The notes below the pieces were generated by a model. It saw nothing but the letters and a program-made list of their open reading frames with translations, searched no databases and was not told where the DNA came from. From Lachnospiraceae bacterium (lineage in GTDB: Bacteria; Bacillota; Clostridia; Lachnospirales; Lachnospiraceae), in contig SVEH01000012.1 in NCBI GenBank assembly GCA_015057455.1, positions 24,405 to 88,404 on the forward strand: a stretch of 64,000 nucleotides of DNA, read 5' to 3'. Made by a program: the position numbers and the translations under genes. Shown here one piece after another: positions 46,932-55,925 of the stretch. Each line of letters opens with the position of its first letter. Within the stretch, counting starts at the first letter, position 1.

Positions 46932-48839
46932 TTAATAAGCTTTGTATGTGTAATTCATATCAATTTGTCCACTAATTCCATTAACTTTACAAGTTGATGA
47001 GAACTGCCACATATCCGCTACAACATCATTAAATTTGTCTTTTGCACCTGTACTAGTGTTATACATATATGTTTTATTTACATATGCATTTAATAATTCT
47101 TTATTAGTTGGCAACTTATATGATGTTGTATATATATATCTTGCAATCCATAAATCATAATCATTTAAAGCATCTACACTTAAATATGAATTAAAGAATG
47201 TTGCTCCTGTATATACACCTGCTTTATATCCGCCTGCTTGTACTTTTTCACAGAACGCTATTGCAAAATTTGTATTTTCAGTCTTTAAACTTGCTTTTTG
47301 TCTTGATGCTTCTTCTATATCAAAATATATTGGATAAGTAAGTTTATATGGCTTTACATATGACATAACTAACTCAGCTTCATTTACAACTTCAGCTTTA
47401 GTATCTCCATATGAATACACATAAACTCCTACTTTAATACCTGCTGCAATTGCATTCTTCATATTTGTATCAAACTTAGAATCCTTAACTAAATTAGTTC
47501 CATTTTCACCATTTGATGCATATTTAGTAGCTCTTATTATTGCATAATTTATACCAGATGCTTTTACTTGACTCCAGTTTATTGTTCCTTGATATTGAGA
47601 TACATCTATTCCATATGCACCCTTTGCATTAACACCCATTACTCTAACATAATCGCTAGATACATATCCTTTTAGTGCCTTTCCCTTAAATACAAATGAT
47701 ACATAATACCAATCACCTTTTGTAGATACTATATTAATAAGTGTATTTCTTGGAAGTACTACTTTATCAGAACCACTCATTAAAACGCTATAATTAGTAC
47801 CAGCACCTGTTCTAACATTTAAGCCTGACGCTGTTGTTGATGCAACTGTACCTGTCAAATCCAAATCATCCTCTTTTGTTGAATTAGTTGATCCTGTAAC
47901 CGGTTTTGGTGTCGCTGTTGGCTTTGGTGTTACTGTTGGCTTCGGTGTTTCTGTTGGTTTCTCCACCGGTTCTTCCGATGTTGTTGGTTTTGGTGTTTCT
48001 GTTGGCTTTACTGTTGGTGTCACTGTTGGTTTTACTGTTGGCTTTGGTGTTGCTGCGCTAATTACCTTTATAGAATTAACATATGACTTATAAACATATC
48101 CTTTTACTAATTTTCCACCATAATTAGTACCTATATAATACCAATTACCAGCCAAGCCATATATAGTAATATTAGTGCCCTTCTTTAAAGATACATATGA
48201 CTTCCCACTAGCCACTGCTCCATAAGAAGTATCTGCACCTTTTCTTAAATACAATGCACTTGCTGTAGTTTTTGCTGAATATGTCTTCTTTGTGACATAT
48301 TTTCCCAAAACATAACCATTATAACTTTTTCCACTATATGTGAATTTTATGTAATACCAATCAGAAACTACTTTATATATATGTACATTCTGACCTTTCT
48401 TTAATTGAATTGGCTTACCACCATATGTTAGTCTTGCACTACTTGTACTACTTGATTTTCTTACATTTAAATTGTTAGTATTAGCTATTGCCTTATAATA
48501 AAAAGGTGGTACTTTAATTTTAATATTACTTTTTATAACGTAACCTGTATATGCCTTCTTAGAATAAGTAAAATTCACCTTATACCATCCTGCATTTTCA
48601 TTTGTAATTGTAACTGTTTGACCTAACTTCAATTGAATATTCTTGGATCCATGTTTTACACATGCACTAGAAGTACTAGGACTTTTTCTTACATTTGAGA
48701 CTCCTACGTTTACAACTCCAGTTCTAATAACTGCTGCATCAACATTCTCTAATCCAACAAAACATAACATAATCAGAATTGAAAACATAAAAATAGATAG
48801 AGTTATCCCTCTGTTTTTGCTAATATAACCCGTCCTCAT
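46932..48839 (-). CDS. Secreted SH3-repeat GH25 muramidase
   Basis: A 635-residue exported lysozyme-like enzyme. ATG 48839 is set by GAGAGGAG upstream. A signal anchor (about 8-36) is followed by three SH3b repeats (about 40-110, 112-185, 187-260), a Pro/Thr-rich KPT-type linker (about 265-325), a fourth SH3b (about 330-405), and a GH25 domain (about 418-635). The catalytic acids lie in GIDVSQYQG and YFDIEEAS. The downstream motif DMWQFSS is also typical. A c-di-GMP-I riboswitch and terminator stand upstream, so wall hydrolysis is probably c-di-GMP dependent. Confidence 0.93.
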   Translation of the reverse strand: MRTGYISKNRGITLSIFMFSILIMLCFVGLENVDAAVIRTGVVNVGVSNVRKSPSTSSACVKHGSKNIQLKLGQTVTITNENAGWYKVNFTYSKKAYTGYVIKSNIKIKVPPFYYKAIANTNNLNVRKSSSTSSARLTYGGKPIQLKKGQNVHIYKVVSDWYYIKFTYSGKSYNGYVLGKYVTKKTYSAKTTASALYLRKGADTSYGAVASGKSYVSLKKGTNITIYGLAGNWYYIGTNYGGKLVKGYVYKSYVNSIKVISAATPKPTVKPTVTPTVKPTETPKPTTSEEPVEKPTETPKPTVTPKPTATPKPVTGSTNSTKEDDLDLTGTVASTTASGLNVRTGAGTNYSVLMSGSDKVVLPRNTLINIVSTKGDWYYVSFVFKGKALKGYVSSDYVRVMGVNAKGAYGIDVSQYQGTINWSQVKASGINYAIIRATKYASNGENGTNLVKDSKFDTNMKNAIAAGIKVGVYVYSYGDTKAEVVNEAELVMSYVKPYKLTYPIYFDIEEASRQKASLKTENTNFAIAFCEKVQAGGYKAGVYTGATFFNSYLSVDALNDYDLWIARYIYTTSYKLPTNKELLNAYVNKTYMYNTSTGAKDKFNDVVADMWQFSSTCKVNGISGQIDMNYTYKAY

Positions 48840-49003
48840 ATTATTCTCCTCTCTAATTACCAACTAAGTTCCTCACTTCTTAGTCTACAAAAATACTTTT
48901 TCCCTCTACAATTTCAGCAATTTATCAAGTTTCCCCTACTTGATTTTTTCAACTACATCTTCGCCATATTTTTTTATTTTTATACCACATAAAATGAAAA
49001 AAA

Positions 49004-49025
49004 ATGACTGGTTTTCACCAGTCAT
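49004..49025 (-). terminator. Riboswitch-associated terminator upstream of the GH25 gene
   Basis: Stem ATGACTGGT/ACCAGTCAT, 4-base loop, followed on the minus strand by a T-run of about 8. It is within 20 nt of the 3' end of the c-di-GMP aptamer and about 165 bp before the GH25 start. ACTGG in the 5' arm can pair with CCAGT in the aptamer, as expected for a switch. Confidence 0.88.
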
Positions 49026-49035
49026 CAAGATATCA

Positions 49036-49120
49036 TTAAATGCAACTGGCTGCCTACTAAAAATAGTTTAGGCCCTATAGCTTTGCGTCCTTATTTTTCA
49101 ATAAGTTTGCCAAATATTGT
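49036..49120 (-). ncRNA. Cyclic di-GMP-I (GEMM-I) riboswitch
   Basis: On the minus strand the conserved elements occur in order: GGCAAAC, a stem CUUAUU with a GAAA tetraloop, GGACGCAAAGC, AGGGCC, a second hairpin (CCUAAACUA/UAGUAGG), and GCAGCCAGUUGC. This is the GEMM-I consensus, including the tetraloop that docks in its receptor. It precedes the SH3-GH25 muramidase gene on the same strand, with a terminator between, so it likely controls transcription read-through. On versus off on ligand binding is not certain. Exact P1 boundaries are approximate. Confidence 0.93.
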
Positions 49121-49288
49121 ATTGTCCCTTATCATAATTGTAACATTTATCCATTTAGGTCCTCAATAATCTATTAGACCTATTTATAAGTCTTATTTCT
49201 TAGGCTGATAGACCTATAAAAATGTGTATTTTCTTGGACGTTTTATATAATAATAAATTAACTTTTTCTCATATATTTCCATATTCTA

Positions 49289-51220
49289 TTAACGTGTAAT
49301 TCCTTGTAAAATTATAGCACTCTCCTCATCTAACTCAGTTATTTCACTTGCATAATCGTACATATTACGAATCTTATAAGAACCATCATAGTATTCTTCT
49401 GGAAGAACAAAATCATATACACTTCCTTCTTTTCCTTGCAAATAGTTATTTAGTACATTCTGAACTATTTTCTTAGCTGAAGCATATCTTTTTGGTTCGA
49501 AATCTTTATTATCCGCTTCCTTAATATCTGTTGAATCATGAGAAATATATATCCAATTTCCATCTACATTAGTATATGATGAATGTGCATATACATCTGC
49601 TGCAGCATGCATGGCCATGCCTAATAGCAATAGTGATCTATTTCTATTTGTATTAGCTCTACCTAGCAATACACTTCTTTTAATCCATTCATCTCCAAAT
49701 TGTTCTTTACCATCAAACTTAATTAAGCTTAATTTTTCATCCATTTCTAATATATTACCTGTTGTATTAAGTAAATCTGTTTTATCTTGATTAATCTCTC
49801 CTGCTAATGCACATCTTGTCAAATATATATATCCTGCCAAATAATTATAATCTTGCTTTGTTGTTTTATAATCTTTCTTTTTATTATATCCATGAAAATA
49901 TGGATTTGTTGTCATTCCTTTTAAATTCTCAGACTTATCTGAATACACAGCTCCCCACTTAAGTAAGGCTACATCTGCAAAATTTAGTTTCTTCTTACTA
50001 GCTATTGTTACCGTTTCTTGATGTTCATTTCCACACCAACTACCAGTAACATAATCTATAGCTGAATTTGTGTATAAAACACTTGTATTTATAGGCAATG
50101 CATTTTTTTGTTTTAATGTTACATTGCTTTCACACTTAAATGTGTCAAACATTTTAAGAGCTGAATCTAAATCTACTACTCCTATATTTTTACCTACTGA
50201 ATTATAATTAGCACTCGCTATCATTAACTGCTTTATAAAATCATTAGTTTTTGCTGTATCTTTCTGCCACAACAAACTTGCAACGCCCACTACATGTGGC
50301 ACAGCAATACTTGTTCCAGAAACAACAGCTTCTCCATCAAATGCACCTAATGTTTTAACTTGTTCACCTGGTGCATATATATCTATTTTATTACTTATTG
50401 AACTGTATGAGCTTATCTGACCTTTTGAATTTACTCCTCCTACAGCTAAAACCTCATCATACGCTGCTGGATATTCTATTATATCAGCATGTTTATTTCC
50501 CGCTGCTGCAACAACTAAAATACCTTTATTATATGCTTCTTTAATAGCTAATTGTAACGCCTTTGAATCTGTATTTGTACCAAAACTTATACTTATAATA
50601 TTTACATTTTCATCTATAGCCCAATAGATTGCTTCTATAACTTTATCCATTGATGCCATATTATTCTCATCTAATATTTTGGCTGAATAAATCTCTATAT
50701 TAGAATTTACTCCTTTTACACATGTATTATCACTATACTTAGCTCCCATTATTGACGCTATACTTGTACCATGACCAGTTATATCCTCATATATTACTTC
50801 TAAATCCTCGTATTTATCAACAAAATTCTTTCTTTTCACAACATTTATACTGTCTGTATAATCTATTCCAGAATCTAAAACAGCCACCTTAATTTTATTT
50901 TTATTATATGAATTTACATTTTGCGCATTTATCATTTTTAAGTTCCATTCATCCTTATAATTTATTGTATTACTTCTTAAATCTATGTTACCTGATGCTG
51001 ATACACAACTCATAGGCTCAACGCACATCACATCATCCTTTTTCTCTATTGTATCAGCCTGTAACTTACTAATGTTCTTAACATCTACATCTTTGTTTTC
51101 TGTAACAACCAAGTATTCGTCTTTTTCACAAGCATATGAAATAATACTTGTATTAGATGCTCCTGCTAATATAGCTACTGTTAATGCTATACTTAATGCA
51201 AAATACCCCTTCTTTTTCAT
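49289..51220 (-). CDS. Secreted S8 protease fused to a zinc-PLC-like domain
   Basis: About 643 residues from ATG 51220; GTG 51226 is also possible, as the GGGGG site fits either. A signal peptide (about 1-30) and a short pro-region come first. The S8 catalytic domain has Asp about 116 (VAVLDSGID), His about 150 (TGHGT), Asn in AAGNKH and Ser about 304 (SGTSIAVPHVVG). From about 390 to the end is a helical domain with NFADVALLKWGAV and MAMHAAADVYAHSSY, matching the His/Asp metal pattern of zinc-dependent phospholipase C/S1-P1 nuclease folds. I know no standard architecture of this kind. Confidence 0.8.
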   Translation of the reverse strand: MKKKGYFALSIALTVAILAGASNTSIISYACEKDEYLVVTENKDVDVKNISKLQADTIEKKDDVMCVEPMSCVSASGNIDLRSNTINYKDEWNLKMINAQNVNSYNKNKIKVAVLDSGIDYTDSINVVKRKNFVDKYEDLEVIYEDITGHGTSIASIMGAKYSDNTCVKGVNSNIEIYSAKILDENNMASMDKVIEAIYWAIDENVNIISISFGTNTDSKALQLAIKEAYNKGILVVAAAGNKHADIIEYPAAYDEVLAVGGVNSKGQISSYSSISNKIDIYAPGEQVKTLGAFDGEAVVSGTSIAVPHVVGVASLLWQKDTAKTNDFIKQLMIASANYNSVGKNIGVVDLDSALKMFDTFKCESNVTLKQKNALPINTSVLYTNSAIDYVTGSWCGNEHQETVTIASKKKLNFADVALLKWGAVYSDKSENLKGMTTNPYFHGYNKKKDYKTTKQDYNYLAGYIYLTRCALAGEINQDKTDLLNTTGNILEMDEKLSLIKFDGKEQFGDEWIKRSVLLGRANTNRNRSLLLLGMAMHAAADVYAHSSYTNVDGNWIYISHDSTDIKEADNKDFEPKRYASAKKIVQNVLNNYLQGKEGSVYDFVLPEEYYDGSYKIRNMYDYASEITELDEESAIILQGITR

Positions 51221-51490
51221 ATTCACATAACCCCCACTTTTATAATCCCTTTTTATAATCTTTTATTATTATCAAATACTCTCTCAAGTACGTCTATATA
51301 ATACTATTAATTATCTTGTTTTTCTTCAATTACTCACAGTATTATTGTTATATTTTTGTAATATTTTTTTCATATTTATATAATATCATTATTAATTTTC
51401 TATAACAATATACTTTAGACGATTTTAATATATCTTTACAAAGTTATTATTTACTTAATTTTATAAATTCCTTTTGCGAAACAAAAAAAT

Positions 51491-51542
51491 AGCACCGCTT
51501 AGCTAAACTCTTATCTCTAAAAGCCTAGCTAAATACGATGCT
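51491..51542 (-). terminator. Terminator after the fibro-slime surface protein
   Basis: Stem AGCACCGCTTAGCTA with TAGCTAAATACGATGCT (imperfect), ~20-base loop, T-run on the minus strand at 51483-51489. It lies just after the stop at 51564. The rest of the 51227-51563 gap is AT-rich, with no clear promoter. Confidence 0.8.
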
Positions 51543-51563
51543 ATCTATAAACATTAATTACAA

Positions 51564-54500
51564 CTATCTACCTTCTCTTCTTTTAACTATTAATGTTCTT
51601 ACACTTGGAGCAACCATATATCCTGTTGCAGCTAACATAATAGCTATAGAAAGAATCATAACCATTAACCATAAGATCATTTGTGAATTATCACCTGTCT
51701 TTGGTGTACTATCCATCTTATCTGCTAATGTAGGTTCTAACTTAGTTGGAGTTGATGAATTTGGCACTTTTTCTCCAGTAATTTCTTCGATCTCTTTATC
51801 TGAGAATCCCTTGAAATCATCTGTATCACTAGGATCAAATTTTATTGAAGGTGTAAGATCAACATCTCTTAAAATCTCATCATCTTCCTCTTTTGGAGTT
51901 GTTCCGCCTGAGCCTGATCCGCTTCCACTTCCTGATCCACTTCCATCTCCTCTATCATCGTCATCATCTTTTCCGCTTCCTGAGCCACTTCCGTCTCCTC
52001 TATCGTCGTCATCATCTTTTCCACTTCCTGAGCCTCCTGAGCCACTTCCGTCTCCTCTATCATCATCGTCATCTTTTCCGTCTCCCGAGCCACTTCCGTC
52101 TCCTCTATTGTCATCGTCATCTTTTCCGTCTCCTGATCCACTTCCGTCTCCTCTATCATCATCATCTTTTCCGTCTCCTGATCCACTTCCGTCTCCTCTG
52201 TCATCGTCATCATCTTTTCCGTCTCCTGAGCTACTTCCATCTCCTCTATCGTCATCGTCATCTTTTCCGTCTCCTGAACTACTTCCATCTCCTCTATCGT
52301 CATCGTCATCTTTTCCGTCTCCTGAGCTACTTCCATCTCCTCTATCGTCATCTTTTCCGTCTCCTGAGCCACCTCCGTCTCCTCTATCATCGTCGTCATC
52401 TTTTCCGTCTCCTGGATTGCTTGGATCTGAGCCTCCACTTGGACTGCTTGGATCTCCTCCGCTTGGATTACTTGGATCTCCTCCGCTTGGATTACTTGGA
52501 TCTCCTCCGCTTGGATTACTTGGATCTCCTCCACTTGGATTACTTGGATCTCCTCCGCTTGGATTGCTTGGATCTCCTCCGCTTGGATTACTTGGATCTC
52601 CTCCGCTTGGATTACTTGGATCTCCTCCGCTTGGATTACTTGGATCTCCTCCGCTTGGATTACTTGGATCTCCTCCGCTTGGATTACTTGGATCTGAGCC
52701 CCCACATTCATCTTCTTTAGGAGGATCTATCACAAATTGTATTATATTTGCATTCTTATCAACTACACATATTGCAGTATTTATTAAATCACTAAATGTT
52801 ACATTTGCTGTTGCATTTTCTACCTTTACAATACCTTTATTACCAATTTCAACAGTTGTCTTCATAATAGTTGCAACTGGTACTGCATCTATTTCAAACT
52901 GTTCACCTGGCTTTAATATTATAACACCATCAGTTGTTGTTCTTTCTTCAGTTGAACCATCTGGTTTTGTTACAATATATTTACCTTTATATACTTCCTC
53001 TTTAGAATCTCCACCAAATACGTGCTCATATTTTACTACATATTTGAATTGCATGTTTGCGTAATTTGGATATTTCTCTTTATATTCATCTGAAACTCCA
53101 GTCATTACAACGTATTTTTTCAATATAGGATTATTTACATATGCTACATCTAATACTGGCACATCCTTACCATCACCATTTTGCATTATAATTGTATTAT
53201 TACCAACTCTAGGGTCATTTACAACTGCACCTGCACCTTTTCCTATTTGAGATACACAATCTGTTAATGTCCACAATGTACCATATAAATCAGTAATCTT
53301 TCTGCTACCATCTGCAAGTCCCTTTTGTTGAACTAACACAGTGTCTCTTTCTTGGAATTCATTTAAGAACAATGTTCTTTTACCATTTTGCAAATCTATC
53401 ATATTATATTTTGGAGTAGTTCTATTCTCGACATCATAAAGGAATGTTTCCTTATTAGTTACCTTATCTAATTCACTCTTAAATGTTTCATTTACTGCTA
53501 CATTTCCAATCTTTTGGCTAACAGTCATTTTTGTAGGTTCAATTAAGTTAAATTTCATCTTCATGTTAGCAACGTCCATACCACGCTCCATATAATATAA
53601 TGTAAGTGTATGAACCTTTGTTGTATCACTAAGTGACTCTTTCAACTCATCTGAAAATTCTGTTTGTTTATTAGTATATACAGCTGGTTCTCCATTAAAT
53701 CCTAATCCAGCATTATAAACAGGATTTGTTCCATAACCAGTCATCATTCTTGTTGCAAATGCTACTTTATTATTCTTAACACCACTAACTTCTGATACTT
53801 GTTTTGCAAAATTAATAAACCCGCTTGTCTTTGGATGTCCACCACCCATATCTAATGCAAGATATCCATCAATAAATACCCAAACATCATCATCACCAGT
53901 GAAACTATAAACCATATCCTGTCCATTTATTTGTCCATCAACAGTCATTATAAATGGCACTTCAATTTTTACACCATAAGCATAATTAAGCTTATTAGAT
54001 TTACTATCTTCTTTTTGGTTAAATGGGAAAAATCCACCATTTCCATATGGATCTAATGTTCTCTCACTTGTATCAGCTGGTCCATAATAATCTAATTGAT
54101 CCTTGCTATTAAATCTAACAGTATCTTTTAAACTATCATACTCATAATACATAATTCCATTTTCTTCAACTTTTCTAAATGGAAATGCTACACCTTCCTT
54201 TACACTACCAAGTGAAAGTTTTGAACCATCAAATTTATTCTTAGTTAAAAATTCTTTATCAAATAATGGAGAATCTGCACTTTTTCCATTAGCAGGATTA
54301 GACTGTGTAAGATGAGATACACCTAAATCATCAATTCTTAGTTTGCTATCTACTAGCCCCTGCGTAGCATAAGCACCTATTTGACTATTGTTGGCACCTA
54401 ACCAATAGTTATTTTTCTCATTAGGTGAATTGTTGTTAAATGAATAAAGTGTACAGTCTGAGAAATTACGCCCTTGTCGACCTTGATACAAAGGCCACTT

Positions 54501-54854
54501 AGCAGGACATTTATCTGGATCACCATAATTCATAAGTTCAGATAATTTTAAATTGAACTTATTCATAGTATGTCTATTATAATCAACACCATCTGTAATT
54601 GGCAAAGGTTTATCACCTTCTCCAATTTGTACATCTGAATAGTAATCATAGAATGACGCTTCTGCAACATACATACTTTCGCCCTTATACATTACCTTTG
54701 GCAAGCTGGATTCAGTATCCATAGTATCTACATTAGTGTAAATTGCGGCAGCACTCTTATTTAATGCGCCAAATTTGAATATAGATAGAATAGTCGTTGA
54801 TAATGTACATGCGAATACAATGGAAAACAAAATACGCTTTTTCTTAATATTCAT
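51564..54854 (-). CDS. Fibro-slime domain surface protein with RGD repeats and LPxTG-like anchor
   Basis: About 1096 residues from ATG 54854 (GAGGAGGG upstream; the GTG at 54878 lies before the ribosome site). A signal peptide (about 1-35) is followed by a fibro-slime/PA14-like domain (about 75-450) with GDDDVWVFIDGYLALDMGG. A beta-rich region follows to about 720, then about eleven DPSNPSGG repeats, ten D-rich repeats each containing RGD, an acidic spacer, and a sortase-type end: TPKTG, a membrane helix and RR(E)GR. The signal is a variant of LPxTG, so sortase anchoring is likely but the motif is non-canonical. RGD function is inferred, not shown. Confidence 0.85.
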   Translation of the reverse strand: MNIKKKRILFSIVFACTLSTTILSIFKFGALNKSAAAIYTNVDTMDTESSLPKVMYKGESMYVAEASFYDYYSDVQIGEGDKPLPITDGVDYNRHTMNKFNLKLSELMNYGDPDKCPAKWPLYQGRQGRNFSDCTLYSFNNNSPNEKNNYWLGANNSQIGAYATQGLVDSKLRIDDLGVSHLTQSNPANGKSADSPLFDKEFLTKNKFDGSKLSLGSVKEGVAFPFRKVEENGIMYYEYDSLKDTVRFNSKDQLDYYGPADTSERTLDPYGNGGFFPFNQKEDSKSNKLNYAYGVKIEVPFIMTVDGQINGQDMVYSFTGDDDVWVFIDGYLALDMGGGHPKTSGFINFAKQVSEVSGVKNNKVAFATRMMTGYGTNPVYNAGLGFNGEPAVYTNKQTEFSDELKESLSDTTKVHTLTLYYMERGMDVANMKMKFNLIEPTKMTVSQKIGNVAVNETFKSELDKVTNKETFLYDVENRTTPKYNMIDLQNGKRTLFLNEFQERDTVLVQQKGLADGSRKITDLYGTLWTLTDCVSQIGKGAGAVVNDPRVGNNTIIMQNGDGKDVPVLDVAYVNNPILKKYVVMTGVSDEYKEKYPNYANMQFKYVVKYEHVFGGDSKEEVYKGKYIVTKPDGSTEERTTTDGVIILKPGEQFEIDAVPVATIMKTTVEIGNKGIVKVENATANVTFSDLINTAICVVDKNANIIQFVIDPPKEDECGGSDPSNPSGGDPSNPSGGDPSNPSGGDPSNPSGGDPSNPSGGDPSNPSGGDPSNPSGGDPSNPSGGDPSNPSGGDPSNPSGGDPSSPSGGSDPSNPGDGKDDDDDRGDGGGSGDGKDDDRGDGSSSGDGKDDDDDRGDGSSSGDGKDDDDDRGDGSSSGDGKDDDDDRGDGSGSGDGKDDDDRGDGSGSGDGKDDDDNRGDGSGSGDGKDDDDDRGDGSGSGGSGSGKDDDDDRGDGSGSGSGKDDDDDRGDGSGSGSGSGSGSGGTTPKEEDDEILRDVDLTPSIKFDPSDTDDFKGFSDKEIEEITGEKVPNSSTPTKLEPTLADKMDSTPKTGDNSQMILWLMVMILSIAIMLAATGYMVAPSVRTLIVKRREGR
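51910..52425 (-). repeat. Ten RGD-containing acidic repeats
   Basis: The coding DNA repeats a unit encoding DGKDDDDDRGDGSxSG, ten times with 13-21 residue spacing. The number of Asp and the GSGS tail vary. The repetitive DNA keeps several reading frames open on both strands. Confidence 0.9.
52430..52695 (-). repeat. Tandem 24-bp repeats encoding DPSNPSGG
   Basis: About eleven near-identical 24-bp units (for example CTTGGATCTCCTCCGCTTGG on the plus strand). Third-position changes are few, suggesting recent expansion by slippage or recombination. Confidence 0.92.
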
Positions 54855-54983
54855 ATGCATACCCTCCTCATTTTTCACGAAATACTACATATATCTATTT
54901 TACCATATCCATTTTTTTATTTCCATTTTTTAGGAAATATAGCCTTATTATGATTTCTTATAATAATCATTAATTTTATGTAT

Positions 54984-55025
54984 AATTTGGGCTTTCGCCC
55001 AAATTTGATGTTCATTATAACATCA
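54984..55025. repeat. Tandem hairpins upstream of the fibro-slime gene
   Basis: AATTTGGGC-TTTC-GCCCAAATT (54984-55005) is followed directly by TGATGTT/AACATCA (55006-55025). A related hairpin, AATTTGAGC-TATC-GCTCAAATT, is at 63792-63813. Both lie outside genes. Confidence 0.6.
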
Positions 55026-55113
55026 TTTCCAATTATTTCCAATTAATTACAATATAGTATTTATTATAATTTGAAATATCTCTTGCAAGCTTTACTCTTT
55101 CTATTCACTCTTC

Positions 55114-55276
55114 GCAAAAAGGAGACATAGTATCATAAAAAGTCATCGCTCTCGCTTCTTGCACTACCTAGCACTTCTATAGTTTCAGTCCCACCAAACA
55201 AAGTTTAGTAGCACTGAAATCTATGAAGTGAGGTATTGCAAAGGACATTTTTATTGATACTATGTCTCCTTTTTGC
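55114..55276. repeat. Long near-continuous hairpin element
   Basis: Perfect 22-bp outer arms (55114-55135, 55255-55276; GCAAAAAGGAGACATAGTAT in one) enclose imperfect arms (about 55160-55190 with 55210-55240), so nearly the whole 163 bp folds back on itself. It lies in the 510-bp gap between the fibro-slime gene and the 172-aa gene, where I see no other gene. It could be a terminator, MITE-like element or RNA. Confidence 0.6.
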
Positions 55277-55388
55277 TTACTCTGCTGAAAGTGTTACTGA
55301 TTCTGCTTATCCTTTAATTTATAAAAAGATAAACTATGCAAATAATTATATTATTTTAAACTTTTTTACTCTACAATTAATTGTTTTA

Positions 55389-55907
55389 TTAAATATGATT
55401 TTCAAATATATACATTTTTAAATTATCTATATCATAAACTGCTAACTTAAAGTCATTTGCATTATCTAATAATGAACCATCATTTTCATTTATAAGTTTC
55501 CAATATCCATTTTCTATTTTAGGTAAATCTACTTTTTCACCATATTTATAATCATATATTGTTTCTTCAGTCTCTCCCCCATACATTATAACTTCGACTT
55601 CTTTTGAGAACTCACCTTTATCCCATGACTTTTCAAGCATTTTCTCAATTTTATCAGAGTTTTTATCTGAAACATTGAATTCATATAATGCCATTCCATC
55701 ACCATGAAAACTAGGTTCTTTACCTTTTTTCTTACTAGGCTTTAAATCCATTTTATCTAACTCAAAAGCTTTTATTAATTGTTCATACGCACTAGTCTCA
55801 TAAGCATCTGTTTTTTTATTAGAATTCATATATACTACAACTAATAAAATTCCTACCATACATATAATTCCTAATGATGCTATAATTATAATTAGTGTTT
55901 TTTTCAC
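55389..55907 (-). CDS. Membrane-anchored candidate immunity protein
   Basis: 172 residues from GTG 55907, with AAGGAGG upstream. One N-terminal hydrophobic helix (about 4-28) anchors a soluble extracytoplasmic domain with YEFNVSDKN and NGYWKLIN...FKLAVYDIDNLKMYIFE. This pattern recalls Firmicutes immunity-type proteins that follow a polymorphic toxin. It begins about 18 bp after the stop of the decayed toxin-like gene, the expected order for toxin then immunity. The identification as immunity is inference from position and layout. Confidence 0.5.
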   Translation of the reverse strand: MKKTLIIIIASLGIICMVGILLVVVYMNSNKKTDAYETSAYEQLIKAFELDKMDLKPSKKKGKEPSFHGDGMALYEFNVSDKNSDKIEKMLEKSWDKGEFSKEVEVIMYGGETEETIYDYKYGEKVDLPKIENGYWKLINENDGSLLDNANDFKLAVYDIDNLKMYIFENHI

Positions 55908-55925
55908 TGACTTTTCCTCCTTGAC

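Noticed and set aside
51869..52720. Two further long open frames (minus 280 aa, plus 275 aa) in the same repeats
   Set aside because: They consist only of repeat-unit translations (for example IQVIQAEE), as expected when a repeat unit is a multiple of three and lacks stops in several frames.
51538..53064. A 508-codon plus-strand open frame over the fibro-slime gene
   Set aside because: It is rich in Ser/Pro/Leu repeats created by the 24-bp and RGD repeats of the opposite gene, has no ribosome site, and a real domain structure is read on the minus strand.
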